Shown: positions 43,170-52,690, numbered from the stretch's first letter. The stretch is DNA of 64,000 bases from Pseudomonas oryzicola (GCF_014269185.2 NZ_JABWRZ020000001.1:211001-275000), one strand, 5' to 3'. The notes: generated by a model from the sequence alone, not told the origin. A program made the numbers and translations.

Positions 43170-44072
43170 ATGAGTAAAGTGAATGTGCTGGTTGTGGATG
43201 ACGCTCCGTTCATCCGTGACCTGGTCCGCAAATGCCTGCGCAATGCCTTCCCGGGCATGACCATTGACGATGCCGTCAACGGTCGCAAGGCAATGGCGAT
43301 GCTGGGCAAGGAAGCGTTCGACCTGGTCCTGTGCGACTGGGAGATGCCGGAAATGTCCGGCCTGGAACTGCTCACCTGGTGCCGTCAGCAGCCTGAGCTG
43401 AAAAACCTGCAGTTCATCATGGTGACCAGCCGTGGCGACAAGGAGAACGTGATCCAGGCAATCCAGGCCGGGGTTTCCGATTTTGTCGGCAAACCGTTCA
43501 CCAATGAACAACTGCTGACCAAGGTGAAAAAGGCCCTGAGCAAGATCGGCAAGCTCGACAGCGTGATGAGCAGCGGCCCGGCGCGAATCAACTCGGCGTT
43601 CGCCAACGATTCGTTGAGCGCCCTGACCGCCGGTAAGCCGGAAGTGGCAAAGGTCACCGCCCCGGCAGCGGCGTCGGCACCTGCCAGGCCATTGGTCAGT
43701 GCCCCTGCTCCCGCCCCCGCTGCGCCAGCGCCGACCGGCCGTGGCCAGGGCCAGTTGCGCCTGGCCAGTGGCATGCAGGCCTGCGTGATCAAGGCGCTGA
43801 GCCTGAAAGAGGCCTTGCTGGTGGTTCGCCGTGGCGAATCGCTGCCGCAGGTGCTGGAAGGCGCGGTGCTGAACCTGGAGCAGGGCGAGAACGCCGAAGT
43901 CGCGCGCCTCAACGGTTACCTGCATGCGGTGGTGGCACTGGAGCCCAAACCCGACAGTGACTGGCTGCAATTGACGTTCAAGTTCGTCGACCAGGATGCC
44001 CAGAAGCTCGACTACCTGTCGCGCCTGATTGCCCGCGGGACTGCACAGAAGCACTTCACCCCCGGGGCTTGA
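43170..44072 (+). CDS. Orphan response regulator with unidentified C-terminal domain
   Basis: 300-residue protein. The receiver domain (residues 3-125) has acidic Asp10-Asp11, the phosphoacceptor Asp56 (LCDWEMP), Thr86 and Lys108 (VGKPF), resembling CheY-type receivers. Then a Pro/Ala-rich linker (about 150-190) and a C-terminal domain of about 100 residues (QLRLASGMQACVIKALSLKEALLVVRRGESLPQVLEGAVLNL ... LQLTFKFVDQDAQKLDYLSRLIARGT). That domain has a PilZ-like feel (it ends in a FxxxDxxxxxxLxxxI helix) but lacks the RxxxR and DxSxxG c-di-GMP motifs. No histidine kinase lies adjacent, and position between phoU and an M23 peptidase gives no clear clue. GGAG precedes ATG 43170. Confidence 0.85.
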   Translation: MSKVNVLVVDDAPFIRDLVRKCLRNAFPGMTIDDAVNGRKAMAMLGKEAFDLVLCDWEMPEMSGLELLTWCRQQPELKNLQFIMVTSRGDKENVIQAIQAGVSDFVGKPFTNEQLLTKVKKALSKIGKLDSVMSSGPARINSAFANDSLSALTAGKPEVAKVTAPAAASAPARPLVSAPAPAPAAPAPTGRGQGQLRLASGMQACVIKALSLKEALLVVRRGESLPQVLEGAVLNLEQGENAEVARLNGYLHAVVALEPKPDSDWLQLTFKFVDQDAQKLDYLSRLIARGTAQKHFTPGA

Positions 44073-44078
44073 GCAACG

Positions 44079-44143
44079 GCTCCCACAGGAGCGCGCCAAC
44101 TTCTGGCCGTGCTTTCTGTGGGAGCTGGCTTGCCGGCGATGGG
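44079..44143. repeat. Inverted REP pair
   Basis: GCTCCCACAG (44079-44088) and CTGTGGGAGC (44116-44125) are perfect 10-bp inverted copies, and the second continues TGGCTTGCCGGCGAT, the classical Pseudomonas REP end. The pair lies just past the response regulator stop (44072) and upstream of the M23 peptidase gene (44238). Confidence 0.75.
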
Positions 44144-44237
44144 CCAATCCTGCTGACGCCATCCGACCAACTGCAATACCCGTCACAAAACTGGCTGCTA
44201 GTCTTCGACAGACCTCAACTGTCAAAAAGCCACCATC

Positions 44238-45134
44238 ATGCCTGCCCGCCTGCTGCTGTTCTGTGCATTGCTCATGGCTTCGGCGTCCAGCCTGGGCATG
44301 ACCACCTACACGATCAACGATGATGGCCGTGTAACCTCCTATACCGACCGGCCTGGTCCGCGTGCCAAACCCCTGGTGCAGCGCGTGCCCATGGTCGAAA
44401 TGAACGAAGGCCAGGTGCGGCTGAACGCGATAGCCTTCGACGGTGGCGTGAGCTTCTCGGCCCGCAACCAACTGCATGTGCCGGTGGAAGTGGAATTGCG
44501 GCTGGACAATCTGGTGAATGCACAAGGCGGCAATGCACCGCGTATCGTGCGCCGCTTACTGCCCCCGCATAGTACGCAGATGCTCAGCGTGCTCCATGGG
44601 CGGCCTGGCATGTTGCTGAACTACCGCTCCACCCTGCTGCAGGCCATGGGCGACCCGGGCCGGCGACCCCAGGGCTTTCGCTATGCCTTCCCTTGGCTGG
44701 GCGGGCCGTTCCGCGTGACTCAGGGCCCCAACGGCCGTGTCAGCCATTTTGGAGCTAAAGGGCGCTATGCCATGGACATTGCCATGCCCGAAGGCACCAC
44801 CATCATTGCCGCGCGGGAAGGTGTAGTGGTGAAGACGGAAAATCGCCAGAGCGGGCGCGGGCCGAACCCGTCGGGCAATTTCGTGCGAATTCTACACCCG
44901 GACGGCACCATGGGTGTCTACCTGCACCTGATGCGTGGTTCGGTGGTAGTGGCGGAAGGGCAGCGGGTGCGGCAGGGGCAGATGCTGGCCAAGTCAGGCA
45001 ATACTGGCAACAGTACCGGGCCGCACCTGCATTTCGTGGTGCAGCGCAATGTGGGGCTGGCGCTTGAATCGATACCGTACCAGTTCGACAGGCCGATCAA
45101 CGGGTTACCGGACTTCACTGCTGGCAACCCTTGA
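44238..45134 (+). CDS. M23 (LytM-type) peptidase, exported
   Basis: 298-residue protein with a signal peptide (MPARLLLFCALLMASASSLG). The N-terminal half is beta-strand rich and the C-terminal domain (about 155-270) is M23/LytM. Zinc and catalytic residues: HFGAKGRYAMDIAMPEGT (His and Asp), GVYLHLMRGS (His), and STGPHLHFVVQ (two His), complete for an active endopeptidase. Predicted to cut peptidoglycan cross-links or to activate amidases in the periplasm. A REP pair lies upstream and a stem-loop follows the stop (45142-45160). Confidence 0.9.
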   Translation: MPARLLLFCALLMASASSLGMTTYTINDDGRVTSYTDRPGPRAKPLVQRVPMVEMNEGQVRLNAIAFDGGVSFSARNQLHVPVEVELRLDNLVNAQGGNAPRIVRRLLPPHSTQMLSVLHGRPGMLLNYRSTLLQAMGDPGRRPQGFRYAFPWLGGPFRVTQGPNGRVSHFGAKGRYAMDIAMPEGTTIIAAREGVVVKTENRQSGRGPNPSGNFVRILHPDGTMGVYLHLMRGSVVVAEGQRVRQGQMLAKSGNTGNSTGPHLHFVVQRNVGLALESIPYQFDRPINGLPDFTAGNP

Positions 45135-45141
45135 GATTGCC

Positions 45142-45160
45142 GGGGCTGCGCAGCAGCCCC
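45142..45160. terminator. Stem-loop between convergent stops
   Basis: GGGGCTGC-GCA-GCAGCCCC is a perfect 8-bp stem between the M23 peptidase stop (45134) and the CorC-like stop (45168). It has no T-run; probably ends or protects both 3' ends. Confidence 0.6.
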
Positions 45161-45167
45161 ACAGTAC

Positions 45168-46508
45168 TTAATCCAGCTTGAGTACCTTGGCCAGGACGAT
45201 CTTCGGCCCTTTCATTTTCTTGATGATGATGCGCAGTCCTTCTACCTCCAGCACTTCCTCTTCTTCAGGTACGCGCTTGAGCGTTTCATAGACCAGCCCG
45301 GCCAACGTTTCTGCCTCGATGTGGTCAAGATCGACACCCAGCAGGCGCTCGACCTTGAACAGCGGTGTGTCGCCGCGTACCAGCAGCTTGCCCGGCTGGT
45401 AGGCGAGAATGCCGCGTTCGGCCTTGCGGTGCTCGTCCTGGATGTCGCCAACCAGCACTTCCAGCACGTCTTCCATGGTCAGGTAACCGATCACCTTGCC
45501 ATCGGCTTCCTCGACCAGCACGAAATGCGCGCCGCCCTTGCGGAACTGCTCCAGCAACTGTGCCAGCGGCATGTGCCGCGACACGCGCTCCAGTGGCCGG
45601 GCGAGGTCGTCCAGGTCGATGGTTTCGGGCAGGTGCTCGAGTTCGGCCAACTCCAGCAGCAGGTCCTTGATGTGCAGCAGGCCGGTGAACTCCTCGCGTT
45701 CAGCGTCGTACACGGGGTAGCGGCTGAACTTGTGGCGGCGCACCAGTGCCAGGATCTGCTTCAACGGCGCATGGGCGTCGATGCTGACCATGTCCTCGCG
45801 CGAGTTGGCCCAGTCGACGACCTCCAGCTCGCCCATTTCCACGGCCGAGGCCAATACGCGCATGCCTTGGTCGCTCGGGTCCTGGCCACGGCTGGAGTGC
45901 AGGATCAGCTTGAGTTCTTCACGGCTGTAATGGTGTTCGTGGTGTGGGCCGGGCTCGCCCTGCCCGGCGATGCGCAGGATGGTGTTGGCGCTGGCATTGA
46001 GCAGGTAGATGGCCGGGTACATTGTCCAGTAGAACAGGTACAGCGGCACGGCGGTCCACAGCGACAGCAGTTCGGGCTTGCGGATTGCCCAGGACTTGGG
46101 CGCCAGTTCGCCGACCACGATGTGCAGGTACGAGATGACGAAGAAGGCGACGAAGAACGAGATGGCCTTGATCAGCTCGGGCGTGTCGACGCCCAGGTAG
46201 GCCAGCAGTGGCTCCAGCAAGTGTGCGAAGGCTGGCTCACCGACCCAGCCCAGGCCGAGGGAGGCGAGGGTGATGCCGAGCTGGCAGGCCGACAGGTAGG
46301 CGTCGAGCTGGTTGTGCACCTTGCGCAGGATGTTGCCGCGCCAGCCATGCAGCTCGGCGATGGACTCGACACGGGTGGCCCGCAGCTTGACCATGGCGAA
46401 TTCGGCGGCAACGAAGAAACCGTTGAGCAGCACCAGCAGCAAGGCAAAGATGATCATGCCGAAATCGGCGAATAACGAGGTAAGGCTGATACCAGGGGAA
46501 GGGTCCAT
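45168..46508 (-). CDS. CNNM/CorC/HlyC-family membrane protein
   Basis: 446-residue protein. The N-terminal DUF21 membrane domain (residues about 1-190, with GMIIFALLLVLLNGFFVAAEFAMVKLRATRVE as first helix) is followed by two CBS repeats (about 210-330: EDMVSIDAHAPLKQILALVRRHKFSRYPVYD and LARPLERVSRHMPLAQLLEQFRKGGAHFVLVEEADG) and a C-terminal CorC_HlyC domain (LLVRGDTPLFKVERLLGVDL). Predicted Mg2+ or Co2+ transport or sensing at the inner membrane. Named 'hemolysin' by old similarity only. ATG 46508; upstream in-frame codons lie in the phoR terminator. Confidence 0.9.
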   Translation of the reverse strand: MDPSPGISLTSLFADFGMIIFALLLVLLNGFFVAAEFAMVKLRATRVESIAELHGWRGNILRKVHNQLDAYLSACQLGITLASLGLGWVGEPAFAHLLEPLLAYLGVDTPELIKAISFFVAFFVISYLHIVVGELAPKSWAIRKPELLSLWTAVPLYLFYWTMYPAIYLLNASANTILRIAGQGEPGPHHEHHYSREELKLILHSSRGQDPSDQGMRVLASAVEMGELEVVDWANSREDMVSIDAHAPLKQILALVRRHKFSRYPVYDAEREEFTGLLHIKDLLLELAELEHLPETIDLDDLARPLERVSRHMPLAQLLEQFRKGGAHFVLVEEADGKVIGYLTMEDVLEVLVGDIQDEHRKAERGILAYQPGKLLVRGDTPLFKVERLLGVDLDHIEAETLAGLVYETLKRVPEEEEVLEVEGLRIIIKKMKGPKIVLAKVLKLD

Positions 46509-46545
46509 GATGGAGTTTTTACGGGTTCCGTCTTTGAGATCGAGA

Positions 46546-46573
46546 GAAAAAAAGTGCCAGCTCCAGCTGGCAC
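46546..46573 (-). terminator. Intrinsic terminator of phoBR
   Basis: On the minus strand the perfect 9-bp stem GTGCCAGCT/AGCTGGCAC (46554-46562 with 46565-46573) is followed by seven T residues (A-run 46547-46553). It lies about 110 bp past the phoR stop and upstream of the CorC-like gene. Confidence 0.9.
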
Positions 46574-46681
46574 AGGGGGTCCAATGTAGCGGCTGGGGCG
46601 GCAAAAGCAAAGGGTGGTGGTCTTGTTGCGGTCGCTGTGGGGGCGGGTGTGTCCGCCAAGGGCTGCGCTGCAGCCCCGGTC

Positions 46682-47989
46682 TCAGCCCTTGCTGTTAGCC
46701 AGTTGTGCCGGCGCAAAATGGCAGGTGAAGGTGCTGCCGTGCCCCGGTACGCTGCTGATCTCCAGCCTGCCGCGGTGGCGCATCAACACATGCTTGACGA
46801 TCGCCAGCCCCAGGCCGGTGCCACCGGTATTCGATGCGCGGCTGGAGTCGACCCGGTAGAAGCGTTCGGTCAGGCGCGGCAGGTGCTTGGCATCGATCCC
46901 CACCCCCGAGTCCTGCACCGACAGGTGCGCGCCCTGGGCATCGGCCCACCAGCGAATGCGGATGCTGCCTTCGTCCTGGGTGTACTTCACCGCGTTGAAC
47001 ACCAGGTTGGAGAAGGCACTACGCAGCTCCGACTCGCTGCCCTTGAGCTTCACCCCAGGGGCGGCTTCGAGGGTAATGCGCTGGTTGCGCGGCCCGGACA
47101 GGGCCTGGGCGTCGTTCTTGATCGCCGCGAGCAAGGCATCGACCGCTACCGGCTGATTGTCCGACGGGTAGTCGGTGGCTTCCAGTTTGGCCAGCAGCAG
47201 CAGGTCGTTGAGCAGGGCCTGCATGCGCGAACCCTGTTGGCTCATCTGCTGCAGGGCGCGGCTCCAGCGCGGGTTCACGTCTTCGACGTTGTCGAGCAGG
47301 GTTTCCAGGTAGCCGGTGATTACCGTCAGCGGTGTGCGCAGCTCGTGGGACACGTTGGCAACGAAGTCCTTGCGCATCTGTTCCAGCTGGTGGATGCGGG
47401 TCACATCGCGCACCAGCATCAGGTGTTCGTTGTTGCCGTAGCGGGTGATATGCAGTTGCAGGCGCATACGGTCGTTGATCGGTGAGGGGATTTCCAGTGG
47501 TTCGAGGTAGTTTTCCGCCTCGAAGTATTCCTTGAAGCGCGGATGGCGTACCAGGTTGGTTACTTGCTGGCCGCCGTCCTGTGGGGTCTTGAAGCCCAGC
47601 AAGGTTTCGGCGGCGCGGTTCCACCATTCCAGGTTGCCGTCGCTGTCGAGCATGATCACTGCATCACGCAATGCGGCGGTGGATTCCTGCACCCGGTCGA
47701 TCACGGCCTGCAGGCGGCCACGCACCCGCTGGTCGCGGCGTTGCAGGTGATAGATGCTGTCGAACACCTCGCCCCACAGGCCGTAGCCATCGGGCGGTGC
47801 TTCATCGGGTTGGTGGTTGCGCAGCCAGTCGTGCAGGCGCAGCAGTTGCTTGAGGGTCCAGCCCAGGTAGAGCGCCAGGCCGATGGCCAGGCTCCAGCCA
47901 TAATAGCCGCTGACCAGCCCGCCGATCAGGCAGACGGTAATCAGCAGCAGCAGGTGGCGGATCAGGGTGGCGTGCCAGTTCTGGTTCAA
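46682..47989 (-). CDS. phoR: Phosphate regulon sensor histidine kinase PhoR
   Basis: 435-residue kinase. N-terminal membrane region (IRHLLLLITVCLIGGLVSGYYGWSLAIGLALYLGW), then a basic linker, PAS domain (about 100-200), HisKA with VSHELRTPLTVI (phosphoacceptor His about residue 215) and HATPase (LVFNAVKYTQ N box, SGVGIDAKHLPRL G1 box). It phosphorylates PhoB in low phosphate. No ATG: TTG at 47989 follows AAGGA by seven bases and is preferred to TTG at 48007. The gene starts 49 nt after phoB and ends at the terminator 46546-46573. Confidence 0.94.
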   Translation of the reverse strand: MNQNWHATLIRHLLLLITVCLIGGLVSGYYGWSLAIGLALYLGWTLKQLLRLHDWLRNHQPDEAPPDGYGLWGEVFDSIYHLQRRDQRVRGRLQAVIDRVQESTAALRDAVIMLDSDGNLEWWNRAAETLLGFKTPQDGGQQVTNLVRHPRFKEYFEAENYLEPLEIPSPINDRMRLQLHITRYGNNEHLMLVRDVTRIHQLEQMRKDFVANVSHELRTPLTVITGYLETLLDNVEDVNPRWSRALQQMSQQGSRMQALLNDLLLLAKLEATDYPSDNQPVAVDALLAAIKNDAQALSGPRNQRITLEAAPGVKLKGSESELRSAFSNLVFNAVKYTQDEGSIRIRWWADAQGAHLSVQDSGVGIDAKHLPRLTERFYRVDSSRASNTGGTGLGLAIVKHVLMRHRGRLEISSVPGHGSTFTCHFAPAQLANSKG

Positions 47990-48037
47990 TTGACTGTCCT
48001 TGTACAACGACGTGCAGCTTGGCGCTTTTGAACTCGA

Positions 48038-48727
48038 TCAGCTCTTGGTCGAGAAGCGGTAGCCGGTGCCCCGGACGGTTTGTACCAGGTTTTCGTAGGC
48101 CTCACCCAATGCCTTGCGCAGGCGACGGATGTGCACGTCGACGGTGCGCTCCTCGACATAGACGTTGCCCCCCCACACCTGGTCCAGCAGTTGGCCACGG
48201 GTGTAGGCGCGCTCCTGGTGGGTCATGAAGAACTGCAGCAGGCGGTATTCGGTGGGGCCCATCTCGGCTGGCTTGCCGTCGATGGTCACGCGGTGGCTGA
48301 TCGGGTCGAGCAGCAGGCCACCGACTTCGATCGGTGCCTCGCTGTCGCTGGGGCCGGTGCGACGCAGCACGGCTTTCAGGCGCGCAACCAGCTCGCGTGG
48401 CGAGAACGGCTTGGTGATGTAATCGTCAGCACCCACCTCCAGGCCCTGGATCTTGTTGTCCTCTTCGCCCTTGGCGGTGAGCATGATGATCGGAATATCG
48501 CCGGTCAGCTCGTCGCGCTTGAGGCGGCGGGCCAGCTCGATGCCGGAAGTGCCCGGCAGCATCCAGTCGAGCAGGATCAGGTCCGGCTTGCGGTCGACGA
48601 TGATCGCATGGGCCTGTTGGGAGTTTTCTGCTTCCAGGCAGTCATAGCCGGCCATTTCTAGGGCAACGGCGATCATCTCGCGAATTGGTGCTTCGTCGTC
48701 GACGATCAGTATGTTCCTGCCAACCAT
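48038..48727 (-). CDS. phoB: Phosphate regulon response regulator PhoB
   Basis: 229-residue OmpR-class response regulator. The receiver has the acidic pair in [12 protein letters not shown], the phosphoacceptor Asp54 (LLDWMLP), [13 protein letters not shown] and the Lys of [14 protein letters not shown]. The C-terminal winged helix ([43 protein letters not shown]) binds Pho boxes. ATG 48727 follows AGGAGAGG. Its own Pho box is 53 bp upstream, so it is autoregulated. It is the master activator of the pst operons in this window. Confidence 0.97.
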   Translation of the reverse strand: MVGRNILIVDDEAPIREMIAVALEMAGYDCLEAENSQQAHAIIVDRKPDLILLDWMLPGTSGIELARRLKRDELTGDIPIIMLTAKGEEDNKIQGLEVGADDYITKPFSPRELVARLKAVLRRTGPSDSEAPIEVGGLLLDPISHRVTIDGKPAEMGPTEYRLLQFFMTHQERAYTRGQLLDQVWGGNVYVEERTVDVHIRRLRKALGEAYENLVQTVRGTGYRFSTKS

Positions 48728-48769
48728 GCTCAAAACCTCTCCTGGATACGATGTCTTGGCCCGCATTAG

Positions 48770-48798
48770 ATAACGGAATTATTGCAGCTGTGTGACAG
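48770..48798 (-). promoter_or_regulatory. Pho box upstream of phoB
   Basis: On the minus strand CTGTCAC (48798-48792), ACAG, CTGCAAT (48787-48781), AATT, CCGTTAT (48776-48770): three half-sites in 11-bp steps, the first two close to the Pho consensus CTGTCAT. It lies 43-71 bp upstream of the phoB ATG. Confidence 0.75.
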
Positions 48799-48898
48799 GC
48801 TGTTGGCCGTTCTGGCGACATTCCATGACTCAACTAGGCTTGAAGGGGGTGTTTTTGCCGCAACCCGTACCCAATCCCCCGAAACGATGGTGAATCCA

Positions 48899-49270
48899 AT
48901 GACACGACATACGCTGAGCTGGATGGCCCTTTTCACTGCGCTGGCACTACCGGGGGTGGCCTCGGCCCAGCATGCGATGGAGAAGGGTGGCATGTTGGTC
49001 GACCCTGCCGGCATGACCTTGTATACCTTCGACAAGGATGCCGGCGGCAAATCGATGTGCAATGGCGATTGTGCCAGCAACTGGCCGCCGTTGATGGTCA
49101 AGGCCAATGACGAAGCGGCCGAGGGCAAGTGGACCGTGGTGATGCGCGATGATGGCTCCAAGCAGTGGGCCTATGATGGCAAGCCGCTGTACACCTTCAT
49201 CAAGGACAAAAAGGCCGGAGACATGACCGGTGACGGCTTAAAGGACGTCTGGCACGTTGCCAAGCCTTGA
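48899..49270 (+). CDS. Secreted COG4315-type repeat protein
   Basis: 123-residue exported protein. Signal peptide MTRHTLSWMALFTALALPGVASA, then a mature part with GGMLVDPAGMTLYTFDKDAGGKSMCNGDCASNWPPLMV and DGSKQWAYDGKPLYTFIKDKKAGDMTGDG. The two YTFDKD and YTFIKD copies match the Yx[FWY]xxD repeat family (PF03640) of unknown function; the cysteine pair could bind metal or form a disulfide. ATG 48899 with GGTGA upstream; ATG 48887 is possible. Divergent from phoB, so the Pho box could influence it, but it faces the other way. Confidence 0.82.
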   Translation: MTRHTLSWMALFTALALPGVASAQHAMEKGGMLVDPAGMTLYTFDKDAGGKSMCNGDCASNWPPLMVKANDEAAEGKWTVVMRDDGSKQWAYDGKPLYTFIKDKKAGDMTGDGLKDVWHVAKP

Positions 49271-49277
49271 GATAGCC

Positions 49278-49296
49278 GGGGCCGCTGTGCGGCCCC
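49278..49296. terminator. Stem-loop between convergent stops
   Basis: GGGGCCG (49278-49284) and CGGCCCC (49290-49296) with a 5-nt loop, between the COG4315-type gene stop (49270) and the ubiA stop (49305). Likely shared 3' end, lacking a T-run. Confidence 0.6.
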
Positions 49297-49304
49297 AAAC
49301 TTCC

Positions 49305-50195
49305 TCAGTGCAGTGCGTAATCCAGGACCACCCCGATAAACACCAGCATCCCCGCCCAGTGGTTGTGCAGGAACGCCTTGAAGCATGACTCCCGGTCCAG
49401 CTTGCGCGTCGACCAGTTCTCCCACGCAAAGCACGCCGCCGCGCCCAACAGGCCGAGGTGGAACCAGCCGCCCAGCTCGAAACGGTTGCCCGCCAGCAAC
49501 AGGCAGCCCAGCGAAAGCAATTGCAAGGTCAGGATGATGGTGCGGTCGGCGTCGCCGAACAGGATCGCGGTCGACTTCACGCCAATCTTCAGGTCGTCAT
49601 CACGGTCGACCATGGCGTAGTAGGTGTCGTAACCCACCGTCCACAGCAAATTGGCGATGTACAACAGCCAGGCACTGGCCGGCAATTCGCCACCGGCTGC
49701 GGTGAAGGCCATGGGAATGCCCCAGGAATAGGCCGCCCCCAGCACCACCTGTGGGTAGTAGGTATAGCGCTTCATGAATGGGTAGCAGAACGCCAGCGCC
49801 ACCGCGCCGAACGATAGCCATACCGTGCGGCTGTTGGTGCACAGCACCAGCAGGAAGCTCACCCCGATCAGGATGGCGAACAGCGCCAGCGCCTCGCGTG
49901 GGCGAACCCGGCCACTGGCCAGGGGGCGGTCGGCGGTGCGTTTGACGTGGCCGTCCACCTTGCGGTCGGCAAAGTCGTTGATGCAGCAGCCTGCGGCGCG
50001 CATCAGCACCACGCCGAGGCCGAAGATCAGCACGTTGGCCACGGTCGGGGAGCCGTGTCCGGCAATCCATACCGCCGACAAGGTTGGCCACAACAGCAGG
50101 TAGATCCCGATCGGCCGGTCCATGCGGCTGAGCTGGATGAAGTCCCAGGCCCGTGGGTGCAAGCGGTTGAGCGATTTGAGCAGTTGCAGGTACAT
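49305..50195 (-). CDS. ubiA: 4-hydroxybenzoate octaprenyltransferase UbiA
   Basis: 296-residue membrane prenyltransferase that joins the polyprenyl chain to 4-hydroxybenzoate in ubiquinone synthesis. The first Asp-rich motif is [27 protein letters not shown], and the second is [24 protein letters not shown]. Eight or nine hydrophobic helices. The ATG at 50195 overlaps the ubiC stop (TGATG) and has AGGAG nine bases upstream, so it is translationally coupled to ubiC. Confidence 0.96.
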   Translation of the reverse strand: MYLQLLKSLNRLHPRAWDFIQLSRMDRPIGIYLLLWPTLSAVWIAGHGSPTVANVLIFGLGVVLMRAAGCCINDFADRKVDGHVKRTADRPLASGRVRPREALALFAILIGVSFLLVLCTNSRTVWLSFGAVALAFCYPFMKRYTYYPQVVLGAAYSWGIPMAFTAAGGELPASAWLLYIANLLWTVGYDTYYAMVDRDDDLKIGVKSTAILFGDADRTIILTLQLLSLGCLLLAGNRFELGGWFHLGLLGAAACFAWENWSTRKLDRESCFKAFLHNHWAGMLVFIGVVLDYALH

Positions 50196-50752
50196 CAGCG
50201 GGGCTCCTCCTTGGCCGCTTGCCACAGGGCTGGCAGGAACACTTCTGCCACCAGCAGGTCCAGGCCGTCACGTTCGAAGCGTGAGCGGCGGCCCCATAGC
50301 GCCGTATGGGCGGCTTCGCTGGGCAACCAGGCCGGTGGATAACTGCACACCTCGATGGGGTGACGGATGAACGCCTGGTCACAGAACAGCAACTCGCCCA
50401 GCGAGCGGCTACCCAGGGTTTCCAAGTCCAACCCGCCACGCTCCAGGGCCCTGCGGCTGGCGACGCTGCGGGCGAACACCCAGGGTTGGCCGTGGCCACG
50501 CAGGTATACCTCGCGCACCCAGCCTTCCGCACCTGCGGCGATGCCCAGTGCCCGGCATTCGTCATCGCGCAGCGGCTGCCAGCCTTCGAACAGTGGCGTG
50601 ACGCTGAAGTGGTCACTGGACAGGCGGGTCAGGCGGCGGGTGAGGGAGCCTTCGTCAAACAGCCAGTCCAGGGTGGGCCGGTCGATGCCGGTCGCCAGCT
50701 GTGAATACGGCAGCCACGCGACAGCGGCTGCTTGCGGGGATTCGTACGACAC
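50195..50752 (-). CDS. ubiC: Chorismate lyase UbiC
   Basis: 185-residue enzyme that cleaves chorismate to 4-hydroxybenzoate and pyruvate, first step of ubiquinone synthesis. Family segments: [50 protein letters not shown] and [19 protein letters not shown] (catalytic and product-binding residues). Divergent from rubA with a 118-bp gap. The product is the direct substrate of UbiA. Confidence 0.93.
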   Translation of the reverse strand: MSYESPQAAAVAWLPYSQLATGIDRPTLDWLFDEGSLTRRLTRLSSDHFSVTPLFEGWQPLRDDECRALGIAAGAEGWVREVYLRGHGQPWVFARSVASRRALERGGLDLETLGSRSLGELLFCDQAFIRHPIEVCSYPPAWLPSEAAHTALWGRRSRFERDGLDLLVAEVFLPALWQAAKEEPR

Positions 50753-50870
50753 GTCGGTCTGCTTGTTACATCCAGAGAGGCGGCGAGCTTAGCATGATTG
50801 CCCCGACTGCTTGCATACTGCTGGCAGGGCCGATACAAAGCCCCCCAGCCCGAACCGAGGAAAAGACCTG

Positions 50871-51038
50871 ATGAAAAAGTGGCAGTGTATTGTCTGCGGC
50901 CTGATCTACGACGAGGCCGAAGGCTGGCCCGACGACGGCATCGCCCCCGGCACCCGTTGGGAAGATGTGCCGGAAGACTGGCTTTGCCCCGACTGCGGTG
51001 TCGGCAAGAGCGACTTTGAAATGATTTCCATCGGCTAA
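50871..51038 (+). CDS. rubA: Rubredoxin
   Basis: 55-residue rubredoxin with one Fe(Cys)4 site formed by Cys6 and Cys9 (CIVCG) and Cys39 and Cys42 (CPDCG). It carries electrons from the reductase encoded 16 nt downstream to acceptors such as alkane hydroxylases or, in anaerobes, superoxide reductases. Such pairs are general in pseudomonads. ATG 50871 follows GAGGAAA. Confidence 0.95.
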   Translation: MKKWQCIVCGLIYDEAEGWPDDGIAPGTRWEDVPEDWLCPDCGVGKSDFEMISIG

Positions 51039-51054
51039 TCGAGGAAGGTACGAC

Positions 51055-52203
51055 ATGACGTCCCCTGTGGTAATCATCGGTACCGGCCTGGCGGGCTACA
51101 ACCTGGCCCGCGAATTTCGCAAGCTCGATGCGCAGACACCGTTGCTGCTGATCACCGCCGATGACGGTCGTTCCTACTCCAAGCCCATGCTCTCCACTGG
51201 CTTTGCCAAGCACAAGGACGCGGATGGCCTGTGCATGGCCGAACCGGGCGTCATGGCCGAACAACTGACTGCCGAAATCCGTACCCATACGCGTATCAGC
51301 GGCATCGACCCTGGCCACAAGCGCCTGTGGGTCGGTGAGGAGGCGGTGGAATATCGCGACCTGGTACTGGCCTTGGGCGCCCAGACGGTACAAGCACCGA
51401 TCGTGGGTGATGGCGGCGACCTGGTGTTCCCGATCAACGACCTGGAAGACTACGCCCGTTTTCGCGCCGCCGCCTGTGGCAAGCGGCGCGTGCTGATCCT
51501 GGGTGCCGGCCTGATCGGCTGCGAATTCGCCAACGACATGAGCCTGGGCGACTTCCAGGTCGACGTGGTAGCACCCTGCGAACAGGTCATGCCTACCTTG
51601 CTGCATCCAGCTGCGGCTGCGGCCGTACAGGCCGGGCTGGAAGGCTTGGGCGTACGTTTCCACCTGGGCCCGGTGCTGGCTCGTCTTGAAAAGGTGGGCC
51701 AAGGCCTGGCGGCGCACTTGTCCGATGGCAACGTGATCGCCTGCGACCTGGTGGTCTCGGCCATCGGCCTGCGCCCGCGCACCGACCTGGCCGCCGCCGC
51801 CGGTCTGCAGACCAATCGCGGCATCAGCGTGGACCGCCAGTTGCGTACCTCCCACGCCAATATCTTTGCCCTTGGCGACTGTGCCGAGGTGGATGGCATC
51901 AATCTGCTTTATGTGATGCCACTGATGAGCTGTGCCCGCGCCTTGGCGCAAACCCTGGCCGGTAACCCGACCACGGTTGCCTATGGGCCGATGCCGGTGA
52001 CCGTGAAAACCCCGGCCTGCCCACTGGTGGTCTCGCCGCCACCGCATGGCCATGAGGGTACCTGGCAAGTCGAGGGGCAGGGCAGCGATCTGAAAGTGCT
52101 TTGCTTCGATGTCGACGGCGAGCTGCTGGGCTACGCCCTCACCGGGACAGCGGTGATGGACAAGCTGGCGCTGAATCGCCAGTTGCCAGCCGTGATGGCA
52201 TAA
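51055..52203 (+). CDS. rubB: Rubredoxin-NAD+ reductase
   Basis: 382-residue FAD-dependent reductase that passes electrons from NADH to rubredoxin. N-terminal FAD Rossmann motif [18 protein letters not shown], second nucleotide motif [16 protein letters not shown], and C-terminal [12 protein letters not shown]-binding segment, then a small C-terminal domain. Length matches Pseudomonas RdxR. Co-transcribed with rubA (16-nt gap). Confidence 0.93.
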   Translation: MTSPVVIIGTGLAGYNLAREFRKLDAQTPLLLITADDGRSYSKPMLSTGFAKHKDADGLCMAEPGVMAEQLTAEIRTHTRISGIDPGHKRLWVGEEAVEYRDLVLALGAQTVQAPIVGDGGDLVFPINDLEDYARFRAAACGKRRVLILGAGLIGCEFANDMSLGDFQVDVVAPCEQVMPTLLHPAAAAAVQAGLEGLGVRFHLGPVLARLEKVGQGLAAHLSDGNVIACDLVVSAIGLRPRTDLAAAAGLQTNRGISVDRQLRTSHANIFALGDCAEVDGINLLYVMPLMSCARALAQTLAGNPTTVAYGPMPVTVKTPACPLVVSPPPHGHEGTWQVEGQGSDLKVLCFDVDGELLGYALTGTAVMDKLALNRQLPAVMA

Positions 52204-52390
52204 ATAGCTGGTGTTCTGTCGGATTTATCCTGTTGTTGCCTGCACAATGGCCGCCCAGATACTGGCGCGGCCCCGGTGCACGTGCCATCCTCACTCCCGT
52301 CTGCCGCAGATTAGAGCCTGCGGTGCCTTGAGCGCTGCTCCCATAGGCAGCACGGCATAACAACAAGAATTCCGTCAAAGAGGCTTCACT

Positions 52391-52690
52391 ATGCGCAAAC
52401 CAGAACTCGCCGCCGTCATCGCCGAAAAGGCCGATCTGACCAAGGAAAAGGCCAATCAGGTGTTGAACGCGATTCTCGACAGCATCACCGGTGCCCTGGA
52501 CAAGGACACCGTGACCCTGGTCGGCTTCGGCACATTCGAAAAACGCCACCGTGGCGCGCGTACCGGCAAGAACCCGCAGACTGGCGAGCCGGTCAAGATC
52601 AAGGCCAGCAATACCGTAGCCTTCAAGCCAGGCAAGAACCTGCGCGACAGCGTCAACGTCCCCGCCAAGCCGGCCAAGAAAGGCAAGTGA
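52391..52690 (+). CDS. hupA: HU family DNA-binding protein
   Basis: 99-residue HU protein that bends DNA and organises the nucleoid. Motifs: MRKPELAAVIAEKADLTKEKANQVLNAILDSI, GFGTFEKRHRGARTGKNPQTGEPVKIKASNTVAFKPGKNLR with the beta-arm RTGKNPQTGE. The basic Lys/Pro/Ala tail (PAKPAKKGK) is a Pseudomonas variation. The 187-bp upstream gap after rubB should hold its promoters. Terminated by the hairpin at 52720-52742. Confidence 0.95.
   Translation: MRKPELAAVIAEKADLTKEKANQVLNAILDSITGALDKDTVTLVGFGTFEKRHRGARTGKNPQTGEPVKIKASNTVAFKPGKNLRDSVNVPAKPAKKGK

Noticed and set aside
45321..46475. A 384-codon plus-strand frame over the CorC-like gene.
   Set aside because: Antisense frame with no motifs; the minus strand has DUF21, CBS and CorC domains.
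45168..46508. Hemolysin gene.
   Set aside because: The HlyC/CorC label comes from an old similarity; the domain order DUF21-CBS-CorC points to ion transport.
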